64,000 nt of DNA from Pseudomonas sp. SCB32 (GTDB lineage: Bacteria; Pseudomonadota; Gammaproteobacteria; Pseudomonadales; Pseudomonadaceae), in the NCBI RefSeq assembly GCF_009189165.1, contig NZ_CP045118.1, positions 310,001 through 374,000 of the forward strand. Direction: 5' to 3'. Both the position numbers and the translations under genes were made by a program. The notes below the pieces were generated by a model. The model did not search any database. It was not told the origin of the DNA and worked only from the letters and a program-made list of their open reading frames with translations. Every line of letters begins with the position of its first letter. The stretch's first letter is position 1. Below, in pieces: positions 39,006 to 46,771 of this stretch.

Positions 39006-39137
39006 ATGAAACGCAAGCCTGATCTTTTGTGGGTTCTGGTAATCCTGTTCGGCCTGGGGGTCGTCACCACTGGTTACACCCAGAGCCTCTGGGAGCGCCA
39101 GGGCGGTATTCCTGCCCGGGTCACTCAGCAGCCCTGA
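39006..39137 (+). CDS. Small single-span membrane protein (43 aa)
   Basis: MKRKPDLLWVLVILFGLGVV then TTGYTQSLW: a basic N-terminus, one hydrophobic segment (residues ~8-25) and a short polar tail. GGGGGAGG lies 7-14 bases before the ATG, a strong ribosome-binding site. I recall near-identical short ORFs beside the 5-formyl-THF cyclo-ligase gene in other pseudomonads, but cannot check that here. A longer reading from 38907 lacks a ribosome-binding site. Function unknown. Confidence 0.72.
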   Translation: MKRKPDLLWVLVILFGLGVVTTGYTQSLWERQGGIPARVTQQP

Positions 39138-39151
39138 TCCATCCGCGACGG

Positions 39152-39781
39152 TTATCGCAGGGAACGCGATACCGCAGCGAGCCGGCCATACCAGCCGCCG
39201 TCCGTCACCGTGCCCATCAGCGGTACGTCCCAACTGGCCAGTTCCAGTCGATCGACCTTCTGACACTCGTGCGCCAGGCCCAATAGCGTCGGGGACTGCC
39301 AATTTTTGCGCAGGCCCAGATAGGCCAGGGTGCGGTCATAGAATCCCTTGCCCATTCCCAGGCGTCCGCCCAGGGGATCGAATCCCACCAGTGGCAGCAG
39401 CAACAGGTCCAGCGCCCAGGCCGGGCGTTGCTGGCCGCGATTGGGCACCGGCTCGGCAATGCCGAAGCGGTTGCGCGTCCAGCGTTCGCCAATGCCGACG
39501 CGCTGGAAGGTCATGTGGGTCTTCGGCCAGTGCGACAGCACCGGCAGGTAGGTCGCCTTTCCACGCTTCTGCGCCGCCTTCATCAGCGGACGCGGGTCGA
39601 TCTCGCCGTCAGCCGGCAGATACAGGGCGATGTGCCTCGCCCGGCGGAACAGCGGATGCTGCGCGAGCTGGCGATACAGGGCCTGGGCGGCGAGGCGTTG
39701 CTGAAGGGGAGTGAGCGCGCGTCTGGCCTGGCGCAACTGGCGGCGCAGGGCAGGGCGGGAGAGACCGTCGGATCGGATCAT
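39152..39781 (-). CDS. 5-formyltetrahydrofolate cyclo-ligase
   Basis: 209 aa (YgfA family), ATP-dependent conversion of 5-formyl-THF to 5,10-methenyl-THF. Motifs: RRQLRQARRALTP near the start (ATP site), ALYLPADGEIDPRPL, and the glycine-rich PLVGFDPLGGRLGMGKGFYDR. ATG 39805 in frame lies inside the 6S RNA; ATG 39781 is 12 bases beyond its 3' end, so I chose that. GGGGAG at the 6S 3' end is the only ribosome-binding-like sequence. The 6S-ygfA linkage is widely conserved. Confidence 0.9.
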   Translation of the reverse strand: MIRSDGLSRPALRRQLRQARRALTPLQQRLAAQALYRQLAQHPLFRRARHIALYLPADGEIDPRPLMKAAQKRGKATYLPVLSHWPKTHMTFQRVGIGERWTRNRFGIAEPVPNRGQQRPAWALDLLLLPLVGFDPLGGRLGMGKGFYDRTLAYLGLRKNWQSPTLLGLAHECQKVDRLELASWDVPLMGTVTDGGWYGRLAAVSRSLR

Positions 39782-39792
39782 GGAAGGGTAAA

Positions 39793-39968
39793 GCTCCCCG
39801 GACATGCCGCTGTCGGGTTAGCCCTTGAACCCGAGAGTTCAAGGTGGCGGTTGCAGTAGGCTTTAAGGCTTTCCGTCGTGCGGACATGCACACCAGCCCA
39901 ACTGGCAACCTCCGTTGTTGCAATTATCGGCTCAGGGACATCACCGACTGGCAAACACACCAGGGAAC
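39793..39968 (-). ncRNA. ssrS: 6S RNA
   Basis: 176 nt on the minus strand between zapA and the cyclo-ligase gene, the standard location. It contains segments matching E. coli 6S: TGTCCCTGAGCCGATA, GAAAGCCTTAAA, CACCTTGAAC..GGGTTCAAGGG and GCGGCATGTCCG. The ends GTTCCC and GGGGAGC pair to close the molecule. 6S mimics an open promoter and holds sigma-70 RNA polymerase in stationary phase. Ends were set from the closing stem and promoter distance, so they may be off by a few bases. Confidence 0.93.
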
Positions 39969-39975
39969 GGGGTGG

Positions 39976-40005
39976 ATTATACCCCAAGGAATTTTCCAGG
40001 GTCAG
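39976..40005 (-). promoter_or_regulatory. Promoter of 6S RNA
   Basis: On the minus strand, a perfect -10 TATAAT (39976-39981), 7 bases before the predicted 5' end, and CTGACC 18 bases upstream (40000-40005). The -35 overlaps the zapA stop codon. Confidence 0.7.
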
Positions 40006-40316
40006 ACTTCACCCGGCTCCTTATCGGTGGTAAGGGCGCGGTCCACGCGCTCGAGCAGCTCGCGCACGCGCTCGCGGGTGGAGCTGCTGTCGTGATCCTG
40101 GCGCTCCTGCTTGTGCAGCAGGTCGTGGGTGATGTTCAGGGCAGCCATCACCGCCACGCGGTCGGCGCCGATCACTTTGCCGCTGGAGCGGATCTCGCGC
40201 ATCTTGCTGTCGAGATAGCGCGCAGCGCTTTCCAGGTTGACGCGCTCGTCCGGAGGGCAGGCGATGCAGTACTCCTTGTCGAGGATTTGAACGTTCAGGG
40301 TATTCGACTGGCTCAT
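40002..40316 (-). CDS. zapA: Cell division protein ZapA
   Basis: 104 aa. The N-terminal globular part has TLNVQILDKEYCIACPPDERVNLESAARYLD (core NVQILDKEY) and the C-terminal half is a coiled coil ending in a dimer helix. ZapA cross-links FtsZ filaments at midcell. It overlaps the upstream coiled-coil gene by 4 bp and 6S RNA follows. Confidence 0.92.
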   Translation of the reverse strand: MSQSNTLNVQILDKEYCIACPPDERVNLESAARYLDSKMREIRSSGKVIGADRVAVMAALNITHDLLHKQERQDHDSSSTRERVRELLERVDRALTTDKEPGEV

Positions 40317-40522
40317 GAGTCCTGCTCCAAGGCTTTGAGTCGCAAAATCATCGCTTCGACCTTCTGCCGAGCCATTTCGTTCTTCTCGATCAGATGGGCG
40401 CGTTCTTCCCGCCAGCTTTTCTCGTTCGCCCGCAGCAGCCGGTTTTCGGCCTTGAGCTGCTCCAGGCGCTGGAGCAACTGGTCGAACTTGGCGATCAGCG
40501 TGAGCAGGTCGGCGTCTTCCAT
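40313..40522 (-). CDS. Short coiled-coil protein, ZapB-like (TIGR02449 family)
   Basis: 69 aa, almost wholly a heptad coiled coil: [20 protein letters not shown] onwards with Leu spacing. It precedes zapA with a 4-bp overlap, the usual position of the TIGR02449 family in Pseudomonas. The size and partner suggest a ZapB-like role in division, but it is not a proven orthologue. Confidence 0.82.
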   Translation of the reverse strand: MEDADLLTLIAKFDQLLQRLEQLKAENRLLRANEKSWREERAHLIEKNEMARQKVEAMILRLKALEQDS

Positions 40523-40569
40523 GGGTTCTCGCTTGGCTCTTTACTCTGAGAATGGGAGTGACCGGAAAC

Positions 40570-40598
40570 TATATAGGACCGCCGCGGGGGCGGGTCAA
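40570..40598 (-). promoter_or_regulatory. Sigma-70 promoter of the zapB-like/zapA operon
   Basis: Minus strand TTGACC (40593-40598), 17-bp spacer, TATATA (40570-40575). Predicted start ~40562, 40 bases before the first ATG. Confidence 0.72.
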
Positions 40599-40636
40599 CG
40601 CGGCGACCCGTTACATGGTCTTGCACCGGGCGGCGG

Positions 40637-40645
40637 TGCTAGGAT
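40637..40645 (+). promoter_or_regulatory. Possible extended -10 promoter for the YgfB-like gene
   Basis: TGCTAGGAT: TGn extension plus a fair -10 (TAGGAT). No -35 at proper spacing; TTGCAC at 40621 is only 13 bases away. Confidence 0.35.
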
Positions 40646-40707
40646 ACGGGACCACATTCTATGCGCGGCGCCCGATGGCGCCTAGCTGCCTTACCCCGGG
40701 TTCGATC

Positions 40708-41262
40708 ATGTCCACGTCAAGTTCCGCCTATTCCGCCTTTGCCACCCTGCTCGCCGAGGCTGCCCTGCCTATCTCTCCCGCCGAATTGCACGGCCATCTG
40801 CTCGGCCGCGTCTGCGCAGGGTCCGGCTTCGACCAGGACGAATGGCTGCAGGCCGCAGGTGAGCTGCTCGGCGGCGAGCCGGGCGAGCGACTGAGCGCGG
40901 CACTGGGCGGCCTGCTGGGCATGGTCCAGCAGGACTTCAGCGCCGGTGAGATGGCCGTGGTGCTGATGCTGCCCAACGATGACGCCCCGCTCGCCGAGCG
41001 CGCCGCGGCCCTGGGCCAGTGGTGCCAGGGCTTCCTCGCCGGCTTTGGCCTGGCGCTGCGTTCCCCCAGCCTGTCGGACGAAGCCGACGAAGTGCTGCAG
41101 GATATCGCCGCCATTGCCCAGGTCCAGGGCGCGCTGGAAGATTCCGAAGACGGCGAGGCCGACTACATGGAAGTGCAGGAATACCTGCGCGTCGCCCCGC
41201 TGCTGCTGTTCTCCGAATTCGGCAAGGTGCCGGCACCGGCCGAGAAACCGTCCCTGCATTGA
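40708..41262 (+). CDS. YgfB/YecA (UPF0149) family protein
   Basis: 184-aa acidic helical protein of UPF0149: [23 protein letters not shown] at the N-terminus and a conserved C-terminal EEAD-type region [23 protein letters not shown]. The family sits before pepP in most gammaproteobacteria. In P. aeruginosa a YgfB protein was reported to affect ampDh3 expression and beta-lactam resistance; I recall this rather than see it. ATG 40708 chosen because the family starts there; no strong ribosome-binding site. Confidence 0.88.
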   Translation: MSTSSSAYSAFATLLAEAALPISPAELHGHLLGRVCAGSGFDQDEWLQAAGELLGGEPGERLSAALGGLLGMVQQDFSAGEMAVVLMLPNDDAPLAERAAALGQWCQGFLAGFGLALRSPSLSDEADEVLQDIAAIAQVQGALEDSEDGEADYMEVQEYLRVAPLLLFSEFGKVPAPAEKPSLH

Positions 41263-41271
41263 GGTTGCTGC

Positions 41272-42606
41272 ATGATCCGTATCGCCAAGTCGGAATACGC
41301 CCGTCGGCGCAAGGCGCTGATGGCGCAGATGGAACCCAACAGCATCGCCATTCTCCCGGCGGCGCCGATGTACATCCGCAACCGTGACGTCGAGCATGTC
41401 TACCGCCAGGACAGCGACTTCCAGTACCTCACCGGCTTCCCCGAGCCGGAAGCGGTGATGGCGCTGATCCCCGGCCGCGAGCACGGCGAGTACGTGCTGT
41501 TCTGCCGCGAGCGCGATCCGGAACGTGAACTCTGGGACGGCCTGCGCGCCGGCCAGGACGGCGCGATCAGCACCTTCGGCGCCGACGATGCCTTCCCCAT
41601 CGGCGATATCGACGACATCCTCCCCGGCCTGATCGAAGGCCGCGATCGCGTCTACTACGCGCTGGGCGCCAACCAGGAATTCGACCGCCGGCTGGTGGAC
41701 TGGATCAACGTGATCCGCTCCAAGGCCCGCCAGGGCGCGCAGCCGCCGAACGAGTTCGTCGCCCTCGACCACCTGCTGCACGACCTGCGCCTGTACAAGA
41801 GCGCGGGCGAAGTGAAGGTGATGCGCTACGCAGCCGAGGTTTCCGCCGGCGCCCACGTGCGCGCCATGCAGATCTGCCGTCCGGGGCTGAACGAGTACCA
41901 CCTGGAAGCCGAGCTGGACTACGCCTTCCGCAAGGGCGGGGCGAAGATGCCGGCCTACGGCTCCATCGTCGCCACCGGCCGCAACGCCTGCATCCTGCAC
42001 TACCGGGAGAACGACGCGACGATCAAGGACGGCGACCTGATCCTGATCGACGCCGGCTGCGAGATCGACTGCTACGCCAGCGACATCACCCGTACCTTCC
42101 CGGCCAATGGCACCTTCAGCCCCGAGCAGAAGGCCATCTACGAGCTGGTCCTGGAAGCCAACGTCGCCGCGTTCGACTACATCGCTCCCGGCCGTCACTG
42201 GAACGAGGCCCATGAAGCCACCGTGCGGGTCATCACCGCCGGGCTGGTGAAGCTCGGCCTGCTCAGCGGCGATGTCGACGAGCTGATCGACAGCGAAGCC
42301 TACAAGGCCTTCTACATGCACCGTGCCGGCCACTGGCTGGGCATGGACGTGCACGACGTCGGCGAATACAAGGTCGGCGGCGAGTGGCGCGTGCTCGAAG
42401 TCGGCATGTCGATGACCGTCGAGCCGGGCATCTACATCTCCCCGGACAACACCGACGTGCCGAAGAAGTGGCGCGGCATTGGCGTGCGCATCGAGGACGA
42501 CGTGGTGGTGACCAAAACCGGCTGCGAAATCCTGACCAACGGCGTGCCCAAGACCGTCGCCGAGATCGAGGCCCTGATGGCCGAAGCCCGCGCCCAGGCC
42601 GCCTGA
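41272..42606 (+). CDS. pepP: Xaa-Pro aminopeptidase P
   Basis: 444 aa, removes an N-terminal residue before proline. The N-terminal creatinase-like domain precedes a pita-bread fold with metal ligands in LIDAGCEIDCYASDITRTFP (two Asp), HRAGHWLGMDVHDVG (His), TVEPGIYISP (Glu) and GVRIEDDVVVT (Glu). It follows the YgfB gene by 9 bp and the ubiH start is 1 bp after its stop, so one operon. Confidence 0.95.
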   Translation: MIRIAKSEYARRRKALMAQMEPNSIAILPAAPMYIRNRDVEHVYRQDSDFQYLTGFPEPEAVMALIPGREHGEYVLFCRERDPERELWDGLRAGQDGAISTFGADDAFPIGDIDDILPGLIEGRDRVYYALGANQEFDRRLVDWINVIRSKARQGAQPPNEFVALDHLLHDLRLYKSAGEVKVMRYAAEVSAGAHVRAMQICRPGLNEYHLEAELDYAFRKGGAKMPAYGSIVATGRNACILHYRENDATIKDGDLILIDAGCEIDCYASDITRTFPANGTFSPEQKAIYELVLEANVAAFDYIAPGRHWNEAHEATVRVITAGLVKLGLLSGDVDELIDSEAYKAFYMHRAGHWLGMDVHDVGEYKVGGEWRVLEVGMSMTVEPGIYISPDNTDVPKKWRGIGVRIEDDVVVTKTGCEILTNGVPKTVAEIEALMAEARAQAA

Positions 42607-42607
42607 C

Positions 42608-43792
42608 ATGCAACGTACGCAACTGGCCATCATCGGTGGCGGACTGGTCGGCGCGAGCCTGGCGCTGATTCTCCAGACCGGTGCCCGCGAGCGCGGCTGG
42701 CAGATCGTGCTGGTCGAGCCCTTCGCCCCCGGCGATGCCTACCAGCCCAGCTACGATGCGCGTTCGTCCGCACTGTCCTTCGGCAGCCGACAGATCTACG
42801 AACGCCTGGGGCTCTGGCAGCAGATCGCCCAGCGCGCCGAGCCGATCTCGCAGATTCACGTCTCCGACCGTGGCCGCTTTGGCTCCGCACGCCTGACGGC
42901 GGTGGAAGAGGGCGTTCCGGCCCTCGGCTACGTGGTGGAGAACGCCTGGCTCGGGCAGTGCCTGTGGCACGCGCTGGACCCGGAGGTGGTGAGCTGGCGC
43001 TGCCCCGCCGAGGTGCGGCGCATGGACGCCCTGGGCGACGGCTATCGCCTGACCCTGGACGACGACACGCAGTTGGACTGCGACCTCGCCGTACTGGCCG
43101 ACGGTGGCCGCTCCGGCCTGCGCGAGCAACTGGGCATTGGCGTGCGCGCCTCGTCCTACGGGCAGACCGCGCTGATCGCCAACGTCAGCCCGTCCGAAGA
43201 CCACCGCGGCCAGGCCTTCGAACGCTTCACCGAGAACGGCCCGCTGGCCCTGCTGCCGCTGCCGGATAACCGCTGCGCGCTGGTCTGGACCCGCAACGGT
43301 CGCGACGCCGAACGCTTGCGCGAACTGTCCGACGCCGCCTTTCTCGCCGAGCTGCAGGATGCCTTCGGCTATCGCCTGGGTGCCTTCCGGCAGGTCGGTG
43401 CGCGCCATGGCTACCCGCTGAGCCTGATCGAGGCCGAGGAACAGATTCGCCCGCACCTGGTGGTGCTGGGCAACGCCGCCCACAGCCTGCACCCGATTGC
43501 CGGGCAGGGCTTCAACCTGTCGCTGCGCGATGCCCAGGCCCTGGGCGACCGGCTGCTGCAGGAAGAGGCCGCGCCGGGCGACTTTGCCGTACTGCAGCGC
43601 TATCTGGACGGCCAGCGTCTGGACCAGCAGATGACCGTCGGCTTCTCCGACCGCGTCACCCGCCTGTTCTCCAACGCCCAGCCGCTGCTCGCCACCAGCC
43701 GCAACCTGGGCCTGCTCGGCCTCGACCTGCTGCCGCCGGCCAAGCGCTGGTTCGCCCGCCAGGCCATGGGCCTGGGCGCCCGCCCGGTGTGA
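42608..43792 (+). CDS. ubiH: 2-octaprenyl-6-methoxyphenol hydroxylase type FAD monooxygenase
   Basis: 394 aa, flavoprotein hydroxylase of ubiquinone synthesis. GGGLVGASLALIL binds the FAD ADP part, LAVLADGGRSGLRE is the middle DG motif, and GNAAHSLHPIAGQGFNLSLRD the third; GN in place of GD is usual for UbiH. It acts in the Ubi complex at the membrane. The pepP-ubiH-ubiI order is conserved. Confidence 0.92.
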   Translation: MQRTQLAIIGGGLVGASLALILQTGARERGWQIVLVEPFAPGDAYQPSYDARSSALSFGSRQIYERLGLWQQIAQRAEPISQIHVSDRGRFGSARLTAVEEGVPALGYVVENAWLGQCLWHALDPEVVSWRCPAEVRRMDALGDGYRLTLDDDTQLDCDLAVLADGGRSGLREQLGIGVRASSYGQTALIANVSPSEDHRGQAFERFTENGPLALLPLPDNRCALVWTRNGRDAERLRELSDAAFLAELQDAFGYRLGAFRQVGARHGYPLSLIEAEEQIRPHLVVLGNAAHSLHPIAGQGFNLSLRDAQALGDRLLQEEAAPGDFAVLQRYLDGQRLDQQMTVGFSDRVTRLFSNAQPLLATSRNLGLLGLDLLPPAKRWFARQAMGLGARPV

Positions 43793-43817
43793 CAGCCCCA
43801 GTCAATAAGGAAATACG

Positions 43818-45035
43818 ATGCACGCGGATCTGGTAATAGTCGGCGCGGGAATGGTCGGTAGCGCGCTGGCCCTGGCGCTGGAAGGCAGCGGCCTGGACAT
43901 CCTGCTGCTGGACGGCAGCCCGCTTAGCGTCAAGCCGTTCGACCGCGAGGCGCCTTTCGAACCGCGTGTCAGCGCCTTGTCCGAGGCCAGCCGGCGCATC
44001 CTCCAGCGCCTGCACGCCTGGGACGGCATCGCCGCGCGCCGCGCCGAGCCCTACCGCGAGATGCAGGTGTGGGACGGCTCCGGAACCGGGCAGATTCACT
44101 TCAGCGCCGCCAGCGTGCATGCCGAGGTGCTCGGCCATATCGTCGAGAACCGCGTGATGCAGGATGCCCTGATGGACCGTCTGCACGACTCCGCCCTCGG
44201 TCTGCTGCCTGGCGCCCGCCTGGATCAGCTGCGCCATTCCGGCGACGACTGGTTGCTGACCCTGGCCGATGGCCGGGAAATCCGCACCCCCTTGGTGATC
44301 GCCGCCGACGGCGCCAACTCCGCTGTGCGCCGTCTGGCCGGCTGCGCTACCCGCGAGTGGGATTACCTGCACCACGCTATCGTCACCAGCGTGCGCTGCG
44401 AGAAGCCGCACCTGGCCACCGCCTGGCAGCGCTTCACCGACGACGGCCCGCTGGCCTTCCTGCCGCTGGCGAAGGAGGGCGATGCGCACTGGTGCTCGAT
44501 CGTCTGGTCGATCACGCCGGAGCAGGCTGAAAAGATCATGGCGCTGGACGACGAAGGCTTCTGCGCCGCGCTGGGACGGGCCTTCGAGCACCGCCTGGGC
44601 GCTATCGAGCATGCCGACCGCCGCCTGTGCATTCCGTTGCGCCAGCGTCACGCCAAGCGCTACGTGGAGCCGGGGCTGGCGCTGATCGGCGATGCCGCGC
44701 ACACCATTCACCCGCTGGCCGGGCAGGGGGTCAACCTCGGCTTCCTCGATGCCGCCGTGCTTGCCGAGGTGATCCTGCATGCCTACGAGCGCGGCGAGAA
44801 CATCGCCGAAGAGCGCGTGTTGAGCCGCTATGAGCGCCGCCGGATGCCGCACAACCTGGCGATGATGGCTGCGATGGAAGGCTTCCAGCGCCTGTTCCAG
44901 GCCGACCCGCTGGCGGTGCGCTGGCTGCGCAATGCAGGGCTGCGGCTGGTGGACAAGCATCACGAGGCGAAGGGGATGTTCGTGCGGCAGGCGCTGGGGC
45001 TTTCCGGCGATCTGCCGACGCTGGCGCGGGTCTGA
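43818..45035 (+). CDS. UbiI/VisC-type FAD monooxygenase of ubiquinone synthesis
   Basis: 405 aa, paralogue of the preceding UbiH. GAGMVGSALALAL, VIAADGANSAVRRLAG and GDAAHTIHPLAGQGVNLGFLD are the three flavin motifs. AAGGAAA precedes the ATG. The position after ubiH fits UbiI (C5 hydroxylase; VisC), but UbiF- or UbiM-type specificity cannot be excluded by eye. Last gene of the operon. Confidence 0.88.
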   Translation: MHADLVIVGAGMVGSALALALEGSGLDILLLDGSPLSVKPFDREAPFEPRVSALSEASRRILQRLHAWDGIAARRAEPYREMQVWDGSGTGQIHFSAASVHAEVLGHIVENRVMQDALMDRLHDSALGLLPGARLDQLRHSGDDWLLTLADGREIRTPLVIAADGANSAVRRLAGCATREWDYLHHAIVTSVRCEKPHLATAWQRFTDDGPLAFLPLAKEGDAHWCSIVWSITPEQAEKIMALDDEGFCAALGRAFEHRLGAIEHADRRLCIPLRQRHAKRYVEPGLALIGDAAHTIHPLAGQGVNLGFLDAAVLAEVILHAYERGENIAEERVLSRYERRRMPHNLAMMAAMEGFQRLFQADPLAVRWLRNAGLRLVDKHHEAKGMFVRQALGLSGDLPTLARV

Positions 45036-45045
45036 TCACAGCGGC

Positions 45046-45090
45046 CCCCTCACCCTGACCCTCTCCCAAGGGAGAGGGCTGGGGGGCTCT
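45046..45090. repeat. CCCTCACCCTGACCCTCTCCC-type dispersed repeat
   Basis: A CCCTCACCCTGACCC run leads into the palindrome CTCTCCCAAGGGAGAG. This motif is scattered through many high-GC proteobacterial genomes; it sits just after the ubiI-like gene and may act as its terminator. Confidence 0.65.
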
Positions 45091-45167
45091 CGCTCCGAGC
45101 CTTACACCCGCCGCGACGCCGGGTCGCACCTTCCCGCAACACCCCGACACACCTGCGTAACCCATTA

Positions 45168-45192
45168 GCAAATGCGGTTCCTTATCATTTGC
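45168..45192. promoter_or_regulatory. Candidate Fur-type palindrome upstream of the iron-binding protein gene
   Basis: GCAAATG and CATTTGC form exact arms around CGGTTCCTTAT; the right half TTATCATTT resembles a Fur half-site. The distance to the ATG (~30 bases) suits a repressor site. The left half is a poor Fur match. Confidence 0.4.
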
Positions 45193-45221
45193 GGAATCTC
45201 TTCCCCGCAAAGGACACGCCC

Positions 45222-46223
45222 ATGCTCATGCGCAAAGGTCTTCTCGCCACCCTCCTGCTGGCCGCCCTCGGCAGCACCGCCCAGGCCGCCGGCGAAGTGG
45301 TGGTCTATTCCTCGCGCATCGACGAGCTGATCAAGCCGGTGTTCGACGCCTACACCAAGGCCACCGGGGTGAAGATCAAGTTCATCACCGACAAGGAAGC
45401 GCCGCTGATGGCGCGGATCAAGGCCGAAGGCGCCAACACGCCGGCCGACCTGCTGCTCACCGTGGACGCCGGCAACCTATGGCAGGCGGAGAAGATGGGC
45501 ATCCTGCAGCCCTTCGACTCGCCGGTGCTGGATGCCAACATCCCGCCGCAGTACCGCTCCAGCACCGACAGCTGGACCGGCCTGTCGCTGCGCGCGCGCA
45601 CCATCGCCTACTCCACTGAGCGGGTGAAGCCCGAGGAGCTGAGCACCTACGAGGCGCTGGCCGGCAAACAGTGGGAAGGCCGCCTGTGCCTGCGCACGGC
45701 GAAGAAGGTCTACAACCAGTCGCTGACCGCCACCCTGATCGAAACCCATGGTGAGCAGAAGACCGAGGAAATCCTCAAGGGCTGGGTGAGCAACCTGGGC
45801 ACCGACGTGTTCTCCGACGACACCGCGCTGCTCCAGGCCATCGCCGCCGGCCAGTGCGACGTCGGCATCATTAACACCTACTACTACGGGCGCCTGCACC
45901 AGGAGAAGCCGGAACTGCCGGTGAAACTGTTCTGGCCGAACCAGGGCGACCGTGGCGTGCACGTCAACCTGTCGGGCATCGGCCTGACCAGGTACGCGCC
46001 ACACCCGGAGGCCGCCAAGAAGCTGGTGGAGTGGATGACCGGCCCGGAGGCGCAGGCGCTGTTCGCCAGCATCAACCAGGAATTCCCGGCGAACCCGAAG
46101 GTGGCGCCGTCGCAGGAAGTGGCGGCCTGGGGCGCGTTCAAGGCCGACAGCATCGCGGTGGAAGTCGCCGGCAAGCGCCAGGCCGAGGCCATCAAGCTGA
46201 TGGACCGCGCCGGCTGGAACTGA
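45222..46223 (+). CDS. Iron ABC transporter periplasmic binding protein (FbpA/FutA class)
   Basis: 333 aa, signal peptide ending STAQAA. The ferric-binding class motifs [19 protein letters not shown] and [11 protein letters not shown] (tandem Tyr ligands) are present. ATG 45222 has AAGGA 8-9 bases upstream; another in-frame ATG is at 45228. The matching permease gene lies ~550 bp on, after a minus-strand gene; no ATPase gene is present here, so an ATPase from elsewhere must power it. Confidence 0.9.
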   Translation: MLMRKGLLATLLLAALGSTAQAAGEVVVYSSRIDELIKPVFDAYTKATGVKIKFITDKEAPLMARIKAEGANTPADLLLTVDAGNLWQAEKMGILQPFDSPVLDANIPPQYRSSTDSWTGLSLRARTIAYSTERVKPEELSTYEALAGKQWEGRLCLRTAKKVYNQSLTATLIETHGEQKTEEILKGWVSNLGTDVFSDDTALLQAIAAGQCDVGIINTYYYGRLHQEKPELPVKLFWPNQGDRGVHVNLSGIGLTRYAPHPEAAKKLVEWMTGPEAQALFASINQEFPANPKVAPSQEVAAWGAFKADSIAVEVAGKRQAEAIKLMDRAGWN

Positions 46224-46622
46224 TCAGGAGGCCGGCTCTGCCTGGGAGGGCTCGGTCGCTTCGGCTTCGCTGGCGGCCTTGTCGCTGCCGGCGGGTTGTA
46301 CCTGGTACTGCACGGAGAGAGGCTTGCCGCTCTCCGTCAGCAGGCAGGTGAACTGTCCGGCGACTTTCTCGCCCTCGCGCATCCGCGCCGTCAGTGCCTT
46401 GCTGGCGTGTTGGCCAGCGGCTTCCCCGTCATAGGCCTCCTCGCGCAGCGATCCACGCTCCAGCCAGGACTGTTGCCAGCGTTGCTGCATCTGCGGGTCG
46501 CTGGCGAAGGTGCGCGAGGCGAGATCCAGGCAGGCTTCGATGGACGTCGGGGCATCGCTTGCAAAGGCCGGTGCGCAGAGGGCGGAGAGGAGCAGGACGG
46601 GCAGGGTGCGGCGAGCGGGCAT
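46224..46622 (-). CDS. Small secreted protein of unknown function
   Basis: 132 aa. MPARRTLPVLLLSALCAPAFA is a clear signal peptide, then a Cys pair (ACLDLA and FTCLLTE, near residues 33 and 92) that could form a disulfide, and an acidic Glu/Ala/Ser tail. ATG 46622 has AAGGAAA upstream; a longer reading to 46739 was rejected. Its stop abuts the binding-protein stop, and it separates the two iron-transport genes. Not recognised as a named family. Confidence 0.68.
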   Translation of the reverse strand: MPARRTLPVLLLSALCAPAFASDAPTSIEACLDLASRTFASDPQMQQRWQQSWLERGSLREEAYDGEAAGQHASKALTARMREGEKVAGQFTCLLTESGKPLSVQYQVQPAGSDKAASEAEATEPSQAEPAS

Positions 46623-46771
46623 GGGTTTTTTCCTTGGGCAGGGGTGGCAAAGTGGCCGGTTCGACCGCCATACCTTGCGCTTTATCCCAGCCAACTGAAG
46701 ATCAAGCAAATTCGAGTTCAATGCCGGAAGTTTCCGCACCGAAGTGAACGCTTCCCCTTGAGCAGTTATTG

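Noticed and set aside
38907..39137. 76-codon version of the small membrane protein
   Set aside because: No ribosome-binding site at 38907, while a strong one precedes ATG 39006.
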